A stretch of 64,000 nucleotides of DNA from Labilibaculum euxinicum (lineage in GTDB: Bacteria; Bacteroidota; Bacteroidia; Bacteroidales; Marinifilaceae). The notes under the pieces were generated by a model that ran no database searches, was not told where the DNA came from, and saw nothing but the letters and a program-made list of their open reading frames with translations. Shown here piece after piece: positions 1 through 8,119 of the stretch; the first letter of the stretch is position 1, and each line of letters begins with the position of its first letter. The DNA lies in assembly GCF_009795715.1 (NCBI RefSeq), contig NZ_WTCR01000010.1, positions 1 to 64,000 of the forward strand. The letters run 5' to 3'. Made by a program: the position numbers and the translations under genes.

Positions 1-300
1 TTTTCTTGTACCGGGATAAAAACACCCCTCTGTCCTTCGTCCCGAATTTCGGGATCCCCTGAAAGGGAGAAACTTAAATTCATCATCCTATTCCAATTCT
101 GGAATCTTATTACTGAGAGTCTCACTTGAAGTGAGGCCCTCAGTTTTGCCTTAGTTGTTTTTTCTTGTATCGGAATAAAAACACCCCTCTGTCCTTCGTC
201 CCGAATTTCGGGATCCCCTGAAAGGGAGAGAAAATCACCGCATCTTGAATTGTAATCTTATTCCTTCTCCTTGAGAGAAGGCTAGGATGAGGTATATTTT
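1..300. repeat. Family A intergenic repeats downstream of porB
   Basis: Non-coding stretch after porB. It contains two copies of a repeat that reads ACCCCTCTGTCCTTCGTCCC, then GAATTTCGGGATCCCCTGAAAGGGAG (given in two parts: GAATTTCGGGATCC, CCTGAAAGGGAG), at about 25-75 and 180-230. A hairpin ACTGAGAGTCTCACTT / AAGTGAGGCCCTCAGT lies at about 111-147. The same modules recur at 2.48-2.65, 3.03-3.19, 3.21-3.38 and 3.40-3.45 kb, and the hairpin recurs once more at 43.22-43.26 kb. No gene is seen. Confidence 0.8.
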
Positions 301-1209
301 TTACAACCAATTCTTGCGCATGCGTGCCCATTTCTTGTCGCGGTTTTCTGTTACGCATTTAATATCGGCATCATTCATGTGCTTGAACCGGCCCTGCTTT
401 TTCAAATAATCTTTTACCGAGGCAAATTCTTTCGGGTTGCGGTTCAATTTGTACTCGCCATCCTCATATTCTGCTAAGAAAATCAGACCACAGTCTACAG
501 CTTCTTTTGCAATTTCGATAGATGTTTCGGTGGGTGTTCCCCAACCTGTAGGACATGATGCATACACGTGAATAAAAGTTGCCCCTTTAATGTGCTTGGC
601 TTTGTTCACCTTATTCAGAAAATCCTGAGGATAACCAATACTGGCTGTTGCTGCGTAAGCAATATCATGCGCAGCAATAATCTCAAATAGATTCTTTTTG
701 TGAGTAACAGTTCCCGGCAGGTTCTCACCGGCAGGCGTTGTAGTCGTTTTTGTTCCGTAAGGAGTCAGGCCGCTTTTCTGAATACCGGTGTTCATATAAG
801 CTTCGTTGTCGTAGCAGATGTACAAAACATCATCGTTCCGATCAATCATTCCTGAAAGAGCCTGAAATCCGATATCAGCAGTTCCGCCATCGCCGGCAAA
901 CACAACTGTTTTCACATCTTTTTGCCCCAAAGCCTTGGCTCCGGCAGCAATTCCTGATGCCATACTTGCAGCGCCCGGAAATGTGGTGATCAAGGCATTG
1001 GTATTGAATGCCATTTGCGGATAAATAAATCCTACCGCCGACATGCATCCGGCTGGTAATGCTGTATAGGTGCGTTCACCCAAAACTTTTAGTGCCAAAC
1101 GAACGGCAACACTTCCGCCACATCCGGCGCAAGCCTTATGACCATAGAAAAATTCCTTCTCGGTCATGTTTTTCGCATTCACTTTTGGGATATCTACTGG
1201 ATTAGTCAT
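301..1209 (-). CDS. porB: 2-oxoacid (pyruvate):ferredoxin oxidoreductase, beta subunit
   Basis: 302 residues. This is the thiamine-pyrophosphate subunit of a four-subunit 2-oxoacid:ferredoxin oxidoreductase, which converts pyruvate and CoA to acetyl-CoA, CO2 and reduced ferredoxin in the cytoplasm. The TPP/Mg motif starts at GDGGTADIGFQALSG (residues 106-120) and continues to NEAYMNTG near 135-142. Cys27, Cys30 (CAGC), Cys55 and Cys219 are the expected ligands of the proximal 4Fe-4S cluster. The start ATG lies inside the end of porA (8-bp overlap), so the two are translationally coupled. Substrate is inferred: a ketoisovalerate or 2-oxoglutarate enzyme would look similar, but the order gamma-delta-alpha-beta and the alpha sequence favour pyruvate. 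Confidence 0.9.
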   Translation of the reverse strand: MTNPVDIPKVNAKNMTEKEFFYGHKACAGCGGSVAVRLALKVLGERTYTALPAGCMSAVGFIYPQMAFNTNALITTFPGAASMASGIAAGAKALGQKDVKTVVFAGDGGTADIGFQALSGMIDRNDDVLYICYDNEAYMNTGIQKSGLTPYGTKTTTTPAGENLPGTVTHKKNLFEIIAAHDIAYAATASIGYPQDFLNKVNKAKHIKGATFIHVYASCPTGWGTPTETSIEIAKEAVDCGLIFLAEYEDGEYKLNRNPKEFASVKDYLKKQGRFKHMNDADIKCVTENRDKKWARMRKNWL

Positions 1210-2395
1210 TGGTTTCTACGTTTAGGCTAAAAAATTCTACTTTTTCTTCACTCTTATCGGCCACTCCGAAGAACAGCTTATCGAACATTTCTTCAATCTC
1301 ATCTTTGGTGATATCTCTTCCGCCGAGGCCTCCTACAAAATTGCTCTTGTACACGTACTTGTCGATTTTTGAAATTGCTGAGTTCACATTGGTATAAACA
1401 GTTCCCTCGTATCCGAATGAAATATCTTTATCGATGACTCCGATTGCATTTACGCGACGGGCCAAATCTTTCACCTCTGTTTCGGGAAACGGACGCATGT
1501 AACGAATCTTCAGCAAACCAACCTTTTTGCCTTCGGCACGCATCTTATCCACCACCACACGAATGGTTCCGCAAACACTTCCCAGGGCTACCAATACCAC
1601 TTCGGCATCTTCACAACGGTACTCTTCCACCATATCGTAGTACTTACGACCAAATTTTTCTGCAAATTCCTGATCTACATCGCGAATTACATCAATGGCC
1701 TTAAACATGGCTTCGTTTTGCTGATACTTGAATTCGGTATTGTCATCGGGCTTAGAGCTGAATCCTAAATTTTTAGGCTCTTCGAACGACATTTTGTTGG
1801 GTGTCTCGAAAGCAGGAAGAAATTCATCCACCATTTTTTGCTCAGGAATATCAACCAACTCGTAAGTGTGAGTCAGAATAAAACCATCCAAATTCACCAT
1901 CATCGGAGTCAATACATCTTTGTGCTCGGCAATTTTGTAAGCCTGAATCATCATGTCCAAAGCCTCCTGTGCATCTTCCACATAAACCTGAATCCATCCG
2001 CAATCCAACAATGACAATGAATCGCGCTGATCGCCGTAGATACTCCAGGGCAAAGCCACCGAACGGTTGGCATTCATCATTACCACCGGCCAACGACCAC
2101 CGCTGCAGTAGTGCAATCCTTCGGCCATGTACAACAAACCCTGCGATGATGATGCAGTAAATGTTCTGGCTCCAACAGCGCTGGCTCCCATGGTTGCTGA
2201 TATTGCCGAATGCTCCGACTCAACGTGCATGTAAATTCCTTCCATTTCGCCGGCTTCTACCATTTCTGACAGCCGCTCAACGGTGATGGTTTGCGGGGTG
2301 ATTGGGTAAGCAGCAATTACATGCGGACGGCATAACTTTACGCCCTGAGCCACTGCCTCATCACCTGATATGAAAATCTTATTATTTGTACTCAT
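1202..2395 (-). CDS. porA: 2-oxoacid (pyruvate):ferredoxin oxidoreductase, alpha subunit
   Basis: 397 residues, the usual length for a separate PorA chain. The N-terminus carries the pyrimidine-binding signature AAYPITPQT (about residues 29-37) and the HVESEHSAISATMGASAVG stretch typical of the family. The C-terminal third (VVLVALGSVCGTIRVVV onward) is the transketolase C-like domain that contacts CoA. It pairs with PorB in the catalytic core. It overlaps porB by 8 bp and lies 301 bp downstream of porD, a gap filled by a family A repeat and a family B palindrome. Function by family is firm; the exact 2-oxoacid is inferred. Confidence 0.9.
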   Translation of the reverse strand: MSTNNKIFISGDEAVAQGVKLCRPHVIAAYPITPQTITVERLSEMVEAGEMEGIYMHVESEHSAISATMGASAVGARTFTASSSQGLLYMAEGLHYCSGGRWPVVMMNANRSVALPWSIYGDQRDSLSLLDCGWIQVYVEDAQEALDMMIQAYKIAEHKDVLTPMMVNLDGFILTHTYELVDIPEQKMVDEFLPAFETPNKMSFEEPKNLGFSSKPDDNTEFKYQQNEAMFKAIDVIRDVDQEFAEKFGRKYYDMVEEYRCEDAEVVLVALGSVCGTIRVVVDKMRAEGKKVGLLKIRYMRPFPETEVKDLARRVNAIGVIDKDISFGYEGTVYTNVNSAISKIDKYVYKSNFVGGLGGRDITKDEIEEMFDKLFFGVADKSEEKVEFFSLNVETND

Positions 2396-2696
2396 CTTTC
2401 TTAAATTTCTTATCCAGTTTATTCTACTGTTGATATTTAATTGGAAAGCTGTTAGCTATTGGATAATAGTTGTTAGCTTTTAAATACCCCTCTGTCCTTC
2501 GCTCCCGAAAGCTTTCGGGATCCCCTGAAAGGGAGAATACGTAATTTCAAATTCTTTCCCTTTTAAGGGAATCGGAGCGAAGCAGAGATCGTGAACACAT
2601 TTGAAAATATAATTGAATGTGAACCAAGTGCCGACAGGCGAAAGGGTGCATTTTAACAAATCTTAATTTTTGTTTAGGACACGCCATGGCATGTCC
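2396..2696. repeat. Family A and B repeats between porD and porA
   Basis: No gene. A family A unit (CCTCTGTCCTTCGCTCCCGA ... GGGATCCCCTGAAAGGGAG) occupies about 2480-2540 and is followed by its usual tail ATACGTAATTTCAAATTC and by GTGCCGACAGGCGAAAGGGT near 2630-2647. At 2677-2699 a family B palindrome (GGACACGCCATGG / CATGTCCCTA) runs straight into the porD stop codon. Confidence 0.75.
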
Positions 2697-2990
2697 CTAC
2701 TCTTTCACCATTTTAATGGCATCTTTTGGGCACTCGTAGGCACAAACACCACAGCCTTTGCAATAATCCATGTCGAATTCAATTTTGCCGTTTTCTTTTA
2801 GGATGGTGCCATCCGGACAAAGCAGGTAGCAGCGCAGACAGAAAACACATGCTTCGTGATCGACAAGCGGACGGACTGATCTCCAGCCTGCATTCGTCTC
2901 CGGCAGGAAACCAGCCTTGTACTGCGGGCCGGTAGGATATTCATCTATATGTGTAGGAAATGTAAATTCCTGTTTTTTTGGACGGTTCAT
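2697..2990 (-). CDS. porD: 2-oxoacid:ferredoxin oxidoreductase, delta subunit (2x[4Fe-4S])
   Basis: 97 residues. Ferredoxin-like electron-transfer subunit with two complete CxxCxxCxxxC clusters: Cys48, 51, 54, 58 (CVFCLRCYLLC) and Cys77, 80, 83, 87 (CKGCGVCAYEC). It passes electrons from the PorB cluster to external ferredoxin. The N-terminal 40 residues (GPQYKAGFLPETNAGWRSVRP) match the extension typical of PorD rather than free ferredoxin. The stop codon TAG is part of a family B repeat (TAGGGACATGCC on the coding strand), so the repeat sits exactly at the gene end. Confidence 0.9.
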   Translation of the reverse strand: MNRPKKQEFTFPTHIDEYPTGPQYKAGFLPETNAGWRSVRPLVDHEACVFCLRCYLLCPDGTILKENGKIEFDMDYCKGCGVCAYECPKDAIKMVKE

Positions 2991-3462
2991 TGTTTCAATT
3001 ATGAATTAAAAATTATGAATTAACATTTTCAATAATACCCCTCTGTCCTTCGTCCCGAATTTCGGGATCCCCTGAAAGGGAGAATACGTAATTTCAAATT
3101 CTTTCCCTTTTAAGGAAAAGTGCCGACAGGCGAAAGGGTGAAAATTCAGCTTATTACTGAGAGTCTCACTTCAAGTGAGGCTCTCAGTTTTATTGTTAGT
3201 TGTTTTTGTTGTCGAAATAAAAACACCCCTCTGTCCTTCGTTCCGAATTTCGGAATCCCCTGAAAGGGAGAATACGTAATTTCAAATTCTTTCCTTTTTA
3301 AGGGGAAGTGCCGACAGGCGAAAGGGTGAAAATTCAGCTTATTACTGAGAGTCTCACTTTAAGTGAGGCCCTCAGTTGTATTGTTAGTTGTTTTTGTTGT
3401 CGAAATAAAAATACCCCTCTGTCCTTCGTCCCGAATTTCAGGATGGGGTAACCTTGTTTCAA
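2991..3462. repeat. Two and a half tandem family A units between porG and porD
   Basis: 471 bp without a gene. Two nearly identical units, about 3035-3195 and 3222-3380, each read TCCTTCG..CCGAATTTCGG, CCCCTGAAAGGGAG, ATACGTAATTTCAAATTC, GTGCCGACAGGCGAAAGGG, then the hairpin ACTGAGAGTCTCACTT/AAGTGAGGC..CTCAGT and TGTTAGTTGTTTTTGTTGTC. A third, truncated unit ends near 3447. The head-to-tail order shows local tandem duplication inside an operon. Confidence 0.8.
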
Positions 3463-4005
3463 TTAGTAATTATTAATTAGTTTGAAGGCCCGTTCTACAA
3501 TCTTCACATTCAATTCGGCCAGTTTTGGCTTCATCTCGGTTCGGATGCTGGCAAGGGCCGCTTCCAGACTTACCAATCCCGATGCAGCAGCCAATGCCCC
3601 GTACATAGCGGTGTTGGTAATGGGCCGGCCCAATATCTCCATGGCTAAACTTGATGCATCGATGCCAATTAGTTGGAAAGCCGGCAATGCCTTTTGGTAC
3701 ACTTCTATCTTTTCGGTATTCACCAAAATGGTGGCACCTGATCTGATTCCCTTTTCGAAACCGGGAGTGATTAATGTTTCATCCATGACCACCACGTAAT
3801 CGCTGTTCTGAACTTCGCTGCGGTCGTGAATTTTGGTATCGTCGATTTTGGTGAAAGCCAAAACCGGAGCACCTCTTCTTTCAGGACCGAAAGATGGAAA
3901 TGCCAAAGCATGCTTGCCTCCGTGAACACTGGCAGCAATGCCCAGCAAACGGGAAGCGGTAAAACCACCTTGTCCTCCTCTTCCATGCCATCTGATTTCT
4001 TTCAT
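3463..4005 (-). CDS. porG: 2-oxoacid:ferredoxin oxidoreductase, gamma subunit
   Basis: 180 residues, the normal size for PorG. The N-terminus has the hallmark WHGRGGQGG (residues 5-13), followed by LAFPSFGPERRGAPV near residues 34-49, both conserved in POR/VOR gamma chains. It is the first gene of the por set and is separated from porD by 472 bp of repeats, so the set may be transcribed as a long leader-rich operon or from internal starts. The last residues (LINNY) and the stop are encoded by an AT-rich palindromic element, CTAATTAATAATTACTAATT, that recurs at other gene ends in the window. Confidence 0.88.
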   Translation of the reverse strand: MKEIRWHGRGGQGGFTASRLLGIAASVHGGKHALAFPSFGPERRGAPVLAFTKIDDTKIHDRSEVQNSDYVVVMDETLITPGFEKGIRSGATILVNTEKIEVYQKALPAFQLIGIDASSLAMEILGRPITNTAMYGALAAASGLVSLEAALASIRTEMKPKLAELNVKIVERAFKLINNY

Positions 4006-4097
4006 GTTTTTTATAGTAATTAGTAGTTAGTCCCCGGCAGTAAGTAATCTGAGCATTAACCGCTTCGGCAAACTCTTTTTGTTGTTTGTAAGTCTTT

Positions 4098-4119
4098 GGC
4101 TCCGACGCAAATCGGAGCC
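4098..4119. promoter_or_regulatory. Hairpin/inverted repeat in the porG-lrp divergent region
   Basis: GGCTCCGA (4098-4105), loop CGCAAA, TCGGAGCC (4112-4119): a perfect 8-bp inverted repeat in the 321-bp divergent region, 93 bp from the porG start. It could be an operator or a leader hairpin of the por transcript. No run of T follows on either strand, so it is not a typical terminator. Confidence 0.45.
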
Positions 4120-4276
4120 ATATTGTGTTTGTTGTTGTGTGTTGTGATTTTTGTGAAAATCCGTATCTGTTTTCTGTTAAAATACTTTGTAAATGTATGG
4201 TTTGCAGGAAATATTTACTAGCACAGAGAATAAATACAGTAAACTGATCTACACAAACAGAATATGAAAGAATTTA

Positions 4277-4284
4277 TATCTTTG
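4277..4284 (+). promoter_or_regulatory. Bacteroidota -7 box for the Lrp-family gene
   Basis: TATCTTTG matches the Bacteroidota primary-sigma consensus TAnnTTTG and lies 42 bp before the regulator start. A -33 TTG element is not obvious. Confidence 0.55.
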
Positions 4285-4326
4285 CATCAGGCATTATACT
4301 GATATTAGTAGAAAATTTTTCTTCTC

Positions 4327-4785
4327 ATGGATAAACTGGACAGAACCGATCGTAAAATTTTACAACTGCTGCAACAGGATTGCCGCATCACCACCAAGGA
4401 GCTTGCAGAAAAACTGCATCTAAGCAACACTCCTGTGTACGAAAGGGTAAAAAAGCTGGAACGAAGCGGTATTATTAAAGGTTATGTAGCCCGTCTCGAC
4501 CCCGATAAAATAGACCGGAGCATGATGGTTTTCATCTCTATTTTACTCACCAAGCACACCCGCGATGTGGTGGATAAATTTGAGGCGGAAGTGCTGGCAC
4601 TGCCCGAAGTGATGGAGTTTTACTACACCTCGGGAAACTATGATGCCTTGCTTAAACTAATGGTGAAAGACATGAAGGCCTTCCAGTTTTTCATTCAGGA
4701 GAAACTATCGAAATTTGAACACATCAGCCGCTTCAACAGCACTTTCGTGATTTCTTCGGCCGATAAACTGGGCTACGATTTGTAG
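4327..4785 (+). CDS. Lrp/AsnC family transcriptional regulator
   Basis: 152 residues, standard for the family. Residues 1-60 form the winged-helix HTH (LDRTDRKILQLLQQDCR, then TTKELAEKLHLSNTPVYERV). Residues about 65-145 form the RAM ligand-binding/oligomerisation domain. Such proteins usually sense amino acids or related metabolites and act as octamers. It is divergent from porG with a 321-bp shared upstream region, so control of the por genes and of itself is a reasonable inference. The ligand is unknown. Confidence 0.88.
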   Translation: MDKLDRTDRKILQLLQQDCRITTKELAEKLHLSNTPVYERVKKLERSGIIKGYVARLDPDKIDRSMMVFISILLTKHTRDVVDKFEAEVLALPEVMEFYYTSGNYDALLKLMVKDMKAFQFFIQEKLSKFEHISRFNSTFVISSADKLGYDL

Positions 4786-4799
4786 GCTTTGTTCCCTCT

Positions 4800-4895
4800 T
4801 TCTCTTTACATTCTTTGGGTTGAAACCAAAGGCAATGAATAAATGAACATGGCTTGTAATGGAAGCATTTATCCCCTGTTTTAGCTTAGACCCAC
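4800..4895. repeat. Degenerate family C repeat
   Basis: CATTCTTTGGGTTGAAACC, AAAGGCAATGAATAAATG and ATTTATCCCCTGTTTTAGCT follow the order of the roughly 99-bp unit found next to the transposase at 12-13 kb, but with several substitutions. It is a diverged dispersed copy. Confidence 0.55.
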
Positions 4896-4923
4896 AAAAA
4901 CAAAGGATACAAACAAAGACAAT

Positions 4924-4953
4924 AAAAAAAAACCACATCATCATGTGGTTTTT
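4924..4953. terminator. Bidirectional terminator
   Basis: AACCACAT (4931-4938), loop CATC, ATGTGGTT (4943-4950), with seven A on the left and TTT on the right. It sits between the convergent Lrp-family gene and the gene ending at 4970 and can serve both. Confidence 0.75.
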
Positions 4954-4969
4954 CATCGCATCTTCCTTT

Positions 4970-5533
4970 TTAAATGGTTTGCCATTCAATTGCTCCCTGT
5001 AGTATTAATAAAAGCAAATAACAACAAAATTTAATGGTGAAAGGAATAGGGAGTTTATTAATCACATTTGTTCTTAACAGGCGCAATAATTCAGGAGCTA
5101 CTTCCTTTATAGCTTCTTTGCTTGGTTCATCGCAAAAGGCTTCAATTTTTGGATGATCTTTAAAATGAGGTTTCAGCTCTCTGAGTAACCAAAAAGAAAT
5201 GTTTCTGATTTTCTCACGTACATTTTCAAATTGAACAGGCAGAACGATGTGAGGAATCTTCCTGAGCTGCTGAAATTCCTGCTCTCTGCTCAATCGTCCC
5301 AAATCAAAACTATCCATATGATCCGGCATCACCCCCAAAGTAAAAGCAGATGATCCAAGCTTTGGCTGTAATAGGTTTTCAGGAAAAATAGCATTAAAAG
5401 ATGGGGTAATAAGAGATTCTTCTTCCACCGAAAACAAACTGCCTTCGGAAGAAATTTGTTCGAATTCATTGGCCAATTCGGTCTCTAGTTCGTCTAATGA
5501 CAAATTCTGATAATCAATGTCTTTTTCTTTCAT
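4970..5533 (-). CDS. Hypothetical protein, 187 residues
   Basis: Not recognised. The start chosen is the ATG giving MKEKDIDYQNLSLDELE; an in-frame ATG 57 bp upstream adds a Cys/Phe-rich stretch that looks like read-through of intergenic sequence. The protein has an acidic N-terminus (DELETELANEFEQ), a central charged segment, helical stretches such as VREKIRNISFWLLRELKPHF, and a hydrophobic C-terminus (FCCYLLLLILQGAIEW). There is no signal peptide. It is isolated between a bidirectional terminator and a repeat array, so the context gives no function. Confidence 0.65.
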   Translation of the reverse strand: MKEKDIDYQNLSLDELETELANEFEQISSEGSLFSVEEESLITPSFNAIFPENLLQPKLGSSAFTLGVMPDHMDSFDLGRLSREQEFQQLRKIPHIVLPVQFENVREKIRNISFWLLRELKPHFKDHPKIEAFCDEPSKEAIKEVAPELLRLLRTNVINKLPIPFTIKFCCYLLLLILQGAIEWQTI

Positions 5534-5611
5534 TGTTTGTATGTTTTTTTTGATAAACAAGAAGTTACAACAAATCTGCCAACAACGCAATAATCAAATT
5601 TAAAACCTCCT

Positions 5612-5676
5612 GCAAATGGAATTGCCATTGCCTGCAACAATTCCCGGATTAAAACCCGGGGCAATGAATGGGTTAT
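5612..5676. repeat. Family D repeat, left copy
   Basis: CAAATGGAATTGCCATTGC followed by TTAAAACCCGGGGCAATG and AATGGG. A second copy in the same orientation is at 8283-8341. The two bracket the whole family B array and its inserted lipoprotein segment. Internal GCCATTGC/GGCAATG give a hairpin. Confidence 0.6.
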
Positions 5677-5687
5677 TTCAACCAACA

Positions 5688-6839
5688 TTTGTTCACGGAA
5701 ACCGTAGGGGCACGACATGGTGTGGCCTTTTATTTTCAGGTGTCCCTGATTTTCAAATTCAATAAAATAATTGGTTGAGGATGACAACAATTTGCAGAAT
5801 GGCAGGGAATAATTGATGAAATAACGGCCACAAACATCAAATACAGATCCGCCATGGCGATGTCCCTGCCATGCACAATACAACATAAATCCACACAAAT
5901 AATTGGTTCACGGAAACCGTAGGGGCACGACATGTCATGGCCGTTTGTTTTCAGGTGCCTGTATTTTCAATATTCAATAAAATTGTTGTTTGATGACAAC
6001 AATATGCGGATTGTTTGGAAATAATTGATTGGGATTCGGTGAATGATCATTTAAACGGACACGCCATGGCGATGTCCCTGCCATACACAATACAACAAAC
6101 CCACACAAATAATTGGTTCACGAAAACCGTAGGGGCACGACATGTCGTGGCCTTTTATTTTCAGATTCAATAAAATGTTTGTTTGATGACGACAACAATT
6201 TGCGGATTGTTTGGAAATTATTGATTGGGATTCGGTGAATGGTCATTCAAACGGTCACGCCATGGCGATGTCCCTGCCATGAACAATACAACAAACCCAC
6301 ACAAATAATTGGTTCACGGAAACCGCAGGGGCACGACATGTCATGGCCTTTTATTTTCAGGTGTTCCTGATTTTCAAATTCAATAAAATGTTTGTTTGAT
6401 GACGACAACAATTTGCGGACTATTTGGGAATAATTGATGGGATAACGGCCACAAACATCAAATACGGACACGCCATGCACAATACAACAAACCCACACAA
6501 ATAATTGGTTCACGAAAACCGTAGGGGCACGACATGTCGTGGCCGTCTATTTTCAGGTGTCCCTGATTTTCAGATTCAATAAAATATTTGGCTGATGATG
6601 ACAACAATTTGCGGATTGTTTGGGATTCGGTGAATGGTCATTTAAACGGACATGCCATGGCGATGTCCCTACAATACACAATACAACATAAATTCACACA
6701 AATAATTGGTTCACGGAAACCGTAGGGGCACGACATGTCGCGGCCTTTTATTTTCAGGTGTCCCTGATTTTCAAATTCAATAAAATGTTTGATTGTTGAT
6801 GATTGCAACAATTTGCGGATTGTTTGGAAATTATTGATT
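5688..6839. repeat. Family B array: six units of about 200 bp
   Basis: Six head-to-tail units begin with GGTTCACGGAAACCGTAGGG at about 5690, 5905, 6115, 6311, 6508 and 6707 (spacing about 196-215 bp). Each continues with GCACGACATGTCGTGGCC, TTTTATTTTCAGGTGTCC, a spacer with ACAACAATTTGCGGATTG, then GGGATTCGGTGAATGGTCAT, ACACGCCATGGCGATGTCC and CACAATACAACAAACCCAC. The ACATG..CATGT and CCATGG cores are palindromic. The units vary by small deletions. Reading frames in this stretch repeat with the unit and are not genes. Confidence 0.8.
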
Positions 6840-6956
6840 TAAAAATGACACTTACAACAACTGCTCATTTAATAATCCTAAAAAACCAAAGAAGAATAAA
6901 TCTTATCTGTATAATTTATTTACCCCTTTTAGAAATTGGTTTGCTTCGCAATTATC

Positions 6957-6982
6957 TTAATTGGTGACTAGTCACCAATTAA
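6957..6982. promoter_or_regulatory. 26-bp perfect palindrome
   Basis: The half-site TTAATTGGTGACT is followed immediately by its exact reverse complement. It has no loop and lies 318 bp upstream of the lipoprotein gene, inside the inserted segment. It is plausible as a binding site for a dimeric regulator or recombinase, or as a cruciform/hairpin. Confidence 0.6.
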
Positions 6983-7240
6983 AATATTTCATACGAAATT
7001 AAAAAGAAACAAAGCAAGACTAAAACAGATGTAATTATCCAATTAATCAGGATTTACTGGATTAGTTTTGTTAGTCTATTAATTCTTCATTAATTGATTT
7101 ACATTGGGTGGATTTTTTAGCTTTCTAACTAAAAGAATGTTTTGTTAAATTATCCTATGGGAATAATATGTATTTTTTAATAAACTATAAAAAATTAAAT
7201 TAATCAACATGTAATTATTTTTATTTAAAATAAAAATAAT

Positions 7241-7248
7241 TAGTTTTG
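7241..7248 (+). promoter_or_regulatory. Possible -7 box for the lipoprotein gene
   Basis: TAGTTTTG fits TAnnTTTG, 52 bp before the start. The region is so AT-rich that chance matches are likely, and no clear -33 element is visible. Confidence 0.35.
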
Positions 7249-7300
7249 AAAGAAAATAATAATCTCTAGCGAAATTTCTCCTAGGATAAAAAAAAACATT

Positions 7301-8005
7301 ATGAATTTAATAAAAAAAAAAATTTTGTATCTATGTTGTCTTTCATTCATTTTTGCTTCTTGTTCAAAAGAGGATGATATTAAACTTTCTTCTACTAATC
7401 TAGAATCGACAACAGTTCCATTTTTTTATTTGGAAAAAGGTGATTTAATAGAAAAAGGAATATTTAGAGAAAAACCTGAATTTCCAATAGATGAAAAAGG
7501 AACAGTAATATTTACTACTGAAAGTAAAACAAAAGCTAGTGGGGCTAGTGGAAATGGTTTTTATTCGAGCTCATTTATATCAAATTTGTATATTTCAAAC
7601 AATATAATACCAAATGCAATTCCTGTAGATTTGAATGAAGGTGCTGGTGGAAAATATATTTATTTATGTTATGAAAAAAGTAATTATATTGGGATTAACA
7701 TGTTAAATTTTACGACATCCGGAAGTAATTTTGACATAGATTCCTACATGAATTCAAATTACTTTACTCGTTATATATCTGATGGTAATGGAATTTATGA
7801 TATGAATAAAGGTGCTGGGGGTGATTATGTTTATGGTTTTTTTAATTACACACCTATTCCATCGGACAGAATTACAGAAATTGCAATTGTTTCAGGCGAT
7901 TCCCAACGTATTATTTATGGTGAAGGATGGACAAGGATTAATGTGGATTTAAATTCTAGAGCAGGTGGAAAGTATATTTACGTATTTTTTAAAAAATCAA
8001 GATAG
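7301..8005 (+). CDS. Lipoprotein with three beta-prism-like (MABP-type) motifs
   Basis: 234 residues. A lipoprotein signal peptide ends in the lipobox FASC with Cys21, so the protein is probably anchored to a membrane facing the periplasm or cell surface. Three internal repeats, DLNEGAGGKYIYLCY (110-124), DMNKGAGGDYVYGFF (167-181) and DLNSRAGGKYIYVFF (216-230), share D-[LM]-N-x(2)-AGG-x-Y-[IV]-Y. Such GG-x-YIY strands are typical of MABP-like beta-prism modules seen in bacterial MACPF tails and eukaryotic MVB12/DENN proteins; this assignment is from memory of the motif and is inference. Codon use is strongly A/T biased. The gene is the only cargo of a segment inserted into a repeat array, which suggests horizontal origin. 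Confidence 0.75.
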   Translation: MNLIKKKILYLCCLSFIFASCSKEDDIKLSSTNLESTTVPFFYLEKGDLIEKGIFREKPEFPIDEKGTVIFTTESKTKASGASGNGFYSSSFISNLYISNNIIPNAIPVDLNEGAGGKYIYLCYEKSNYIGINMLNFTTSGSNFDIDSYMNSNYFTRYISDGNGIYDMNKGAGGDYVYGFFNYTPIPSDRITEIAIVSGDSQRIIYGEGWTRINVDLNSRAGGKYIYVFFKKSR

Positions 8006-8119
8006 TAAGTAGAGTGCATTAAAGAATATTTTGAGAATTAATTAGAATATAAATTTAAAAATTATCTTATAATTCAATGAAACAATCCTTTATGCAATAA
8101 AAAAATCATATCAAAACTT

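Larger units (their letters stand above)
6839..8119. other. AT-rich segment inserted into a family B unit
   Basis: The left flank ends ..TTTGGAAATTATTGATT and the right flank resumes GGGATTCGGTGAATGGTCAT. In the uninterrupted units these two sequences are directly joined (for example near 6215-6240). About 1.28 kb, visibly richer in A and T than its neighbours, has therefore been placed precisely inside a unit. It holds one lipoprotein gene and a long palindrome but no transposase or integrase. Confidence 0.7.

Noticed and set aside
4705-4989. 94-residue minus-strand frame with a hydrophobic start
   Set aside because: It crosses the bidirectional terminator and the end of the Lrp-family gene in antisense; there is no independent support.
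5530-6513. Short minus-strand frames in the family B array (MSCPYGFRE-type peptides)
   Set aside because: The peptides repeat with the DNA unit and change frame between units; they are by-products of the repeat.
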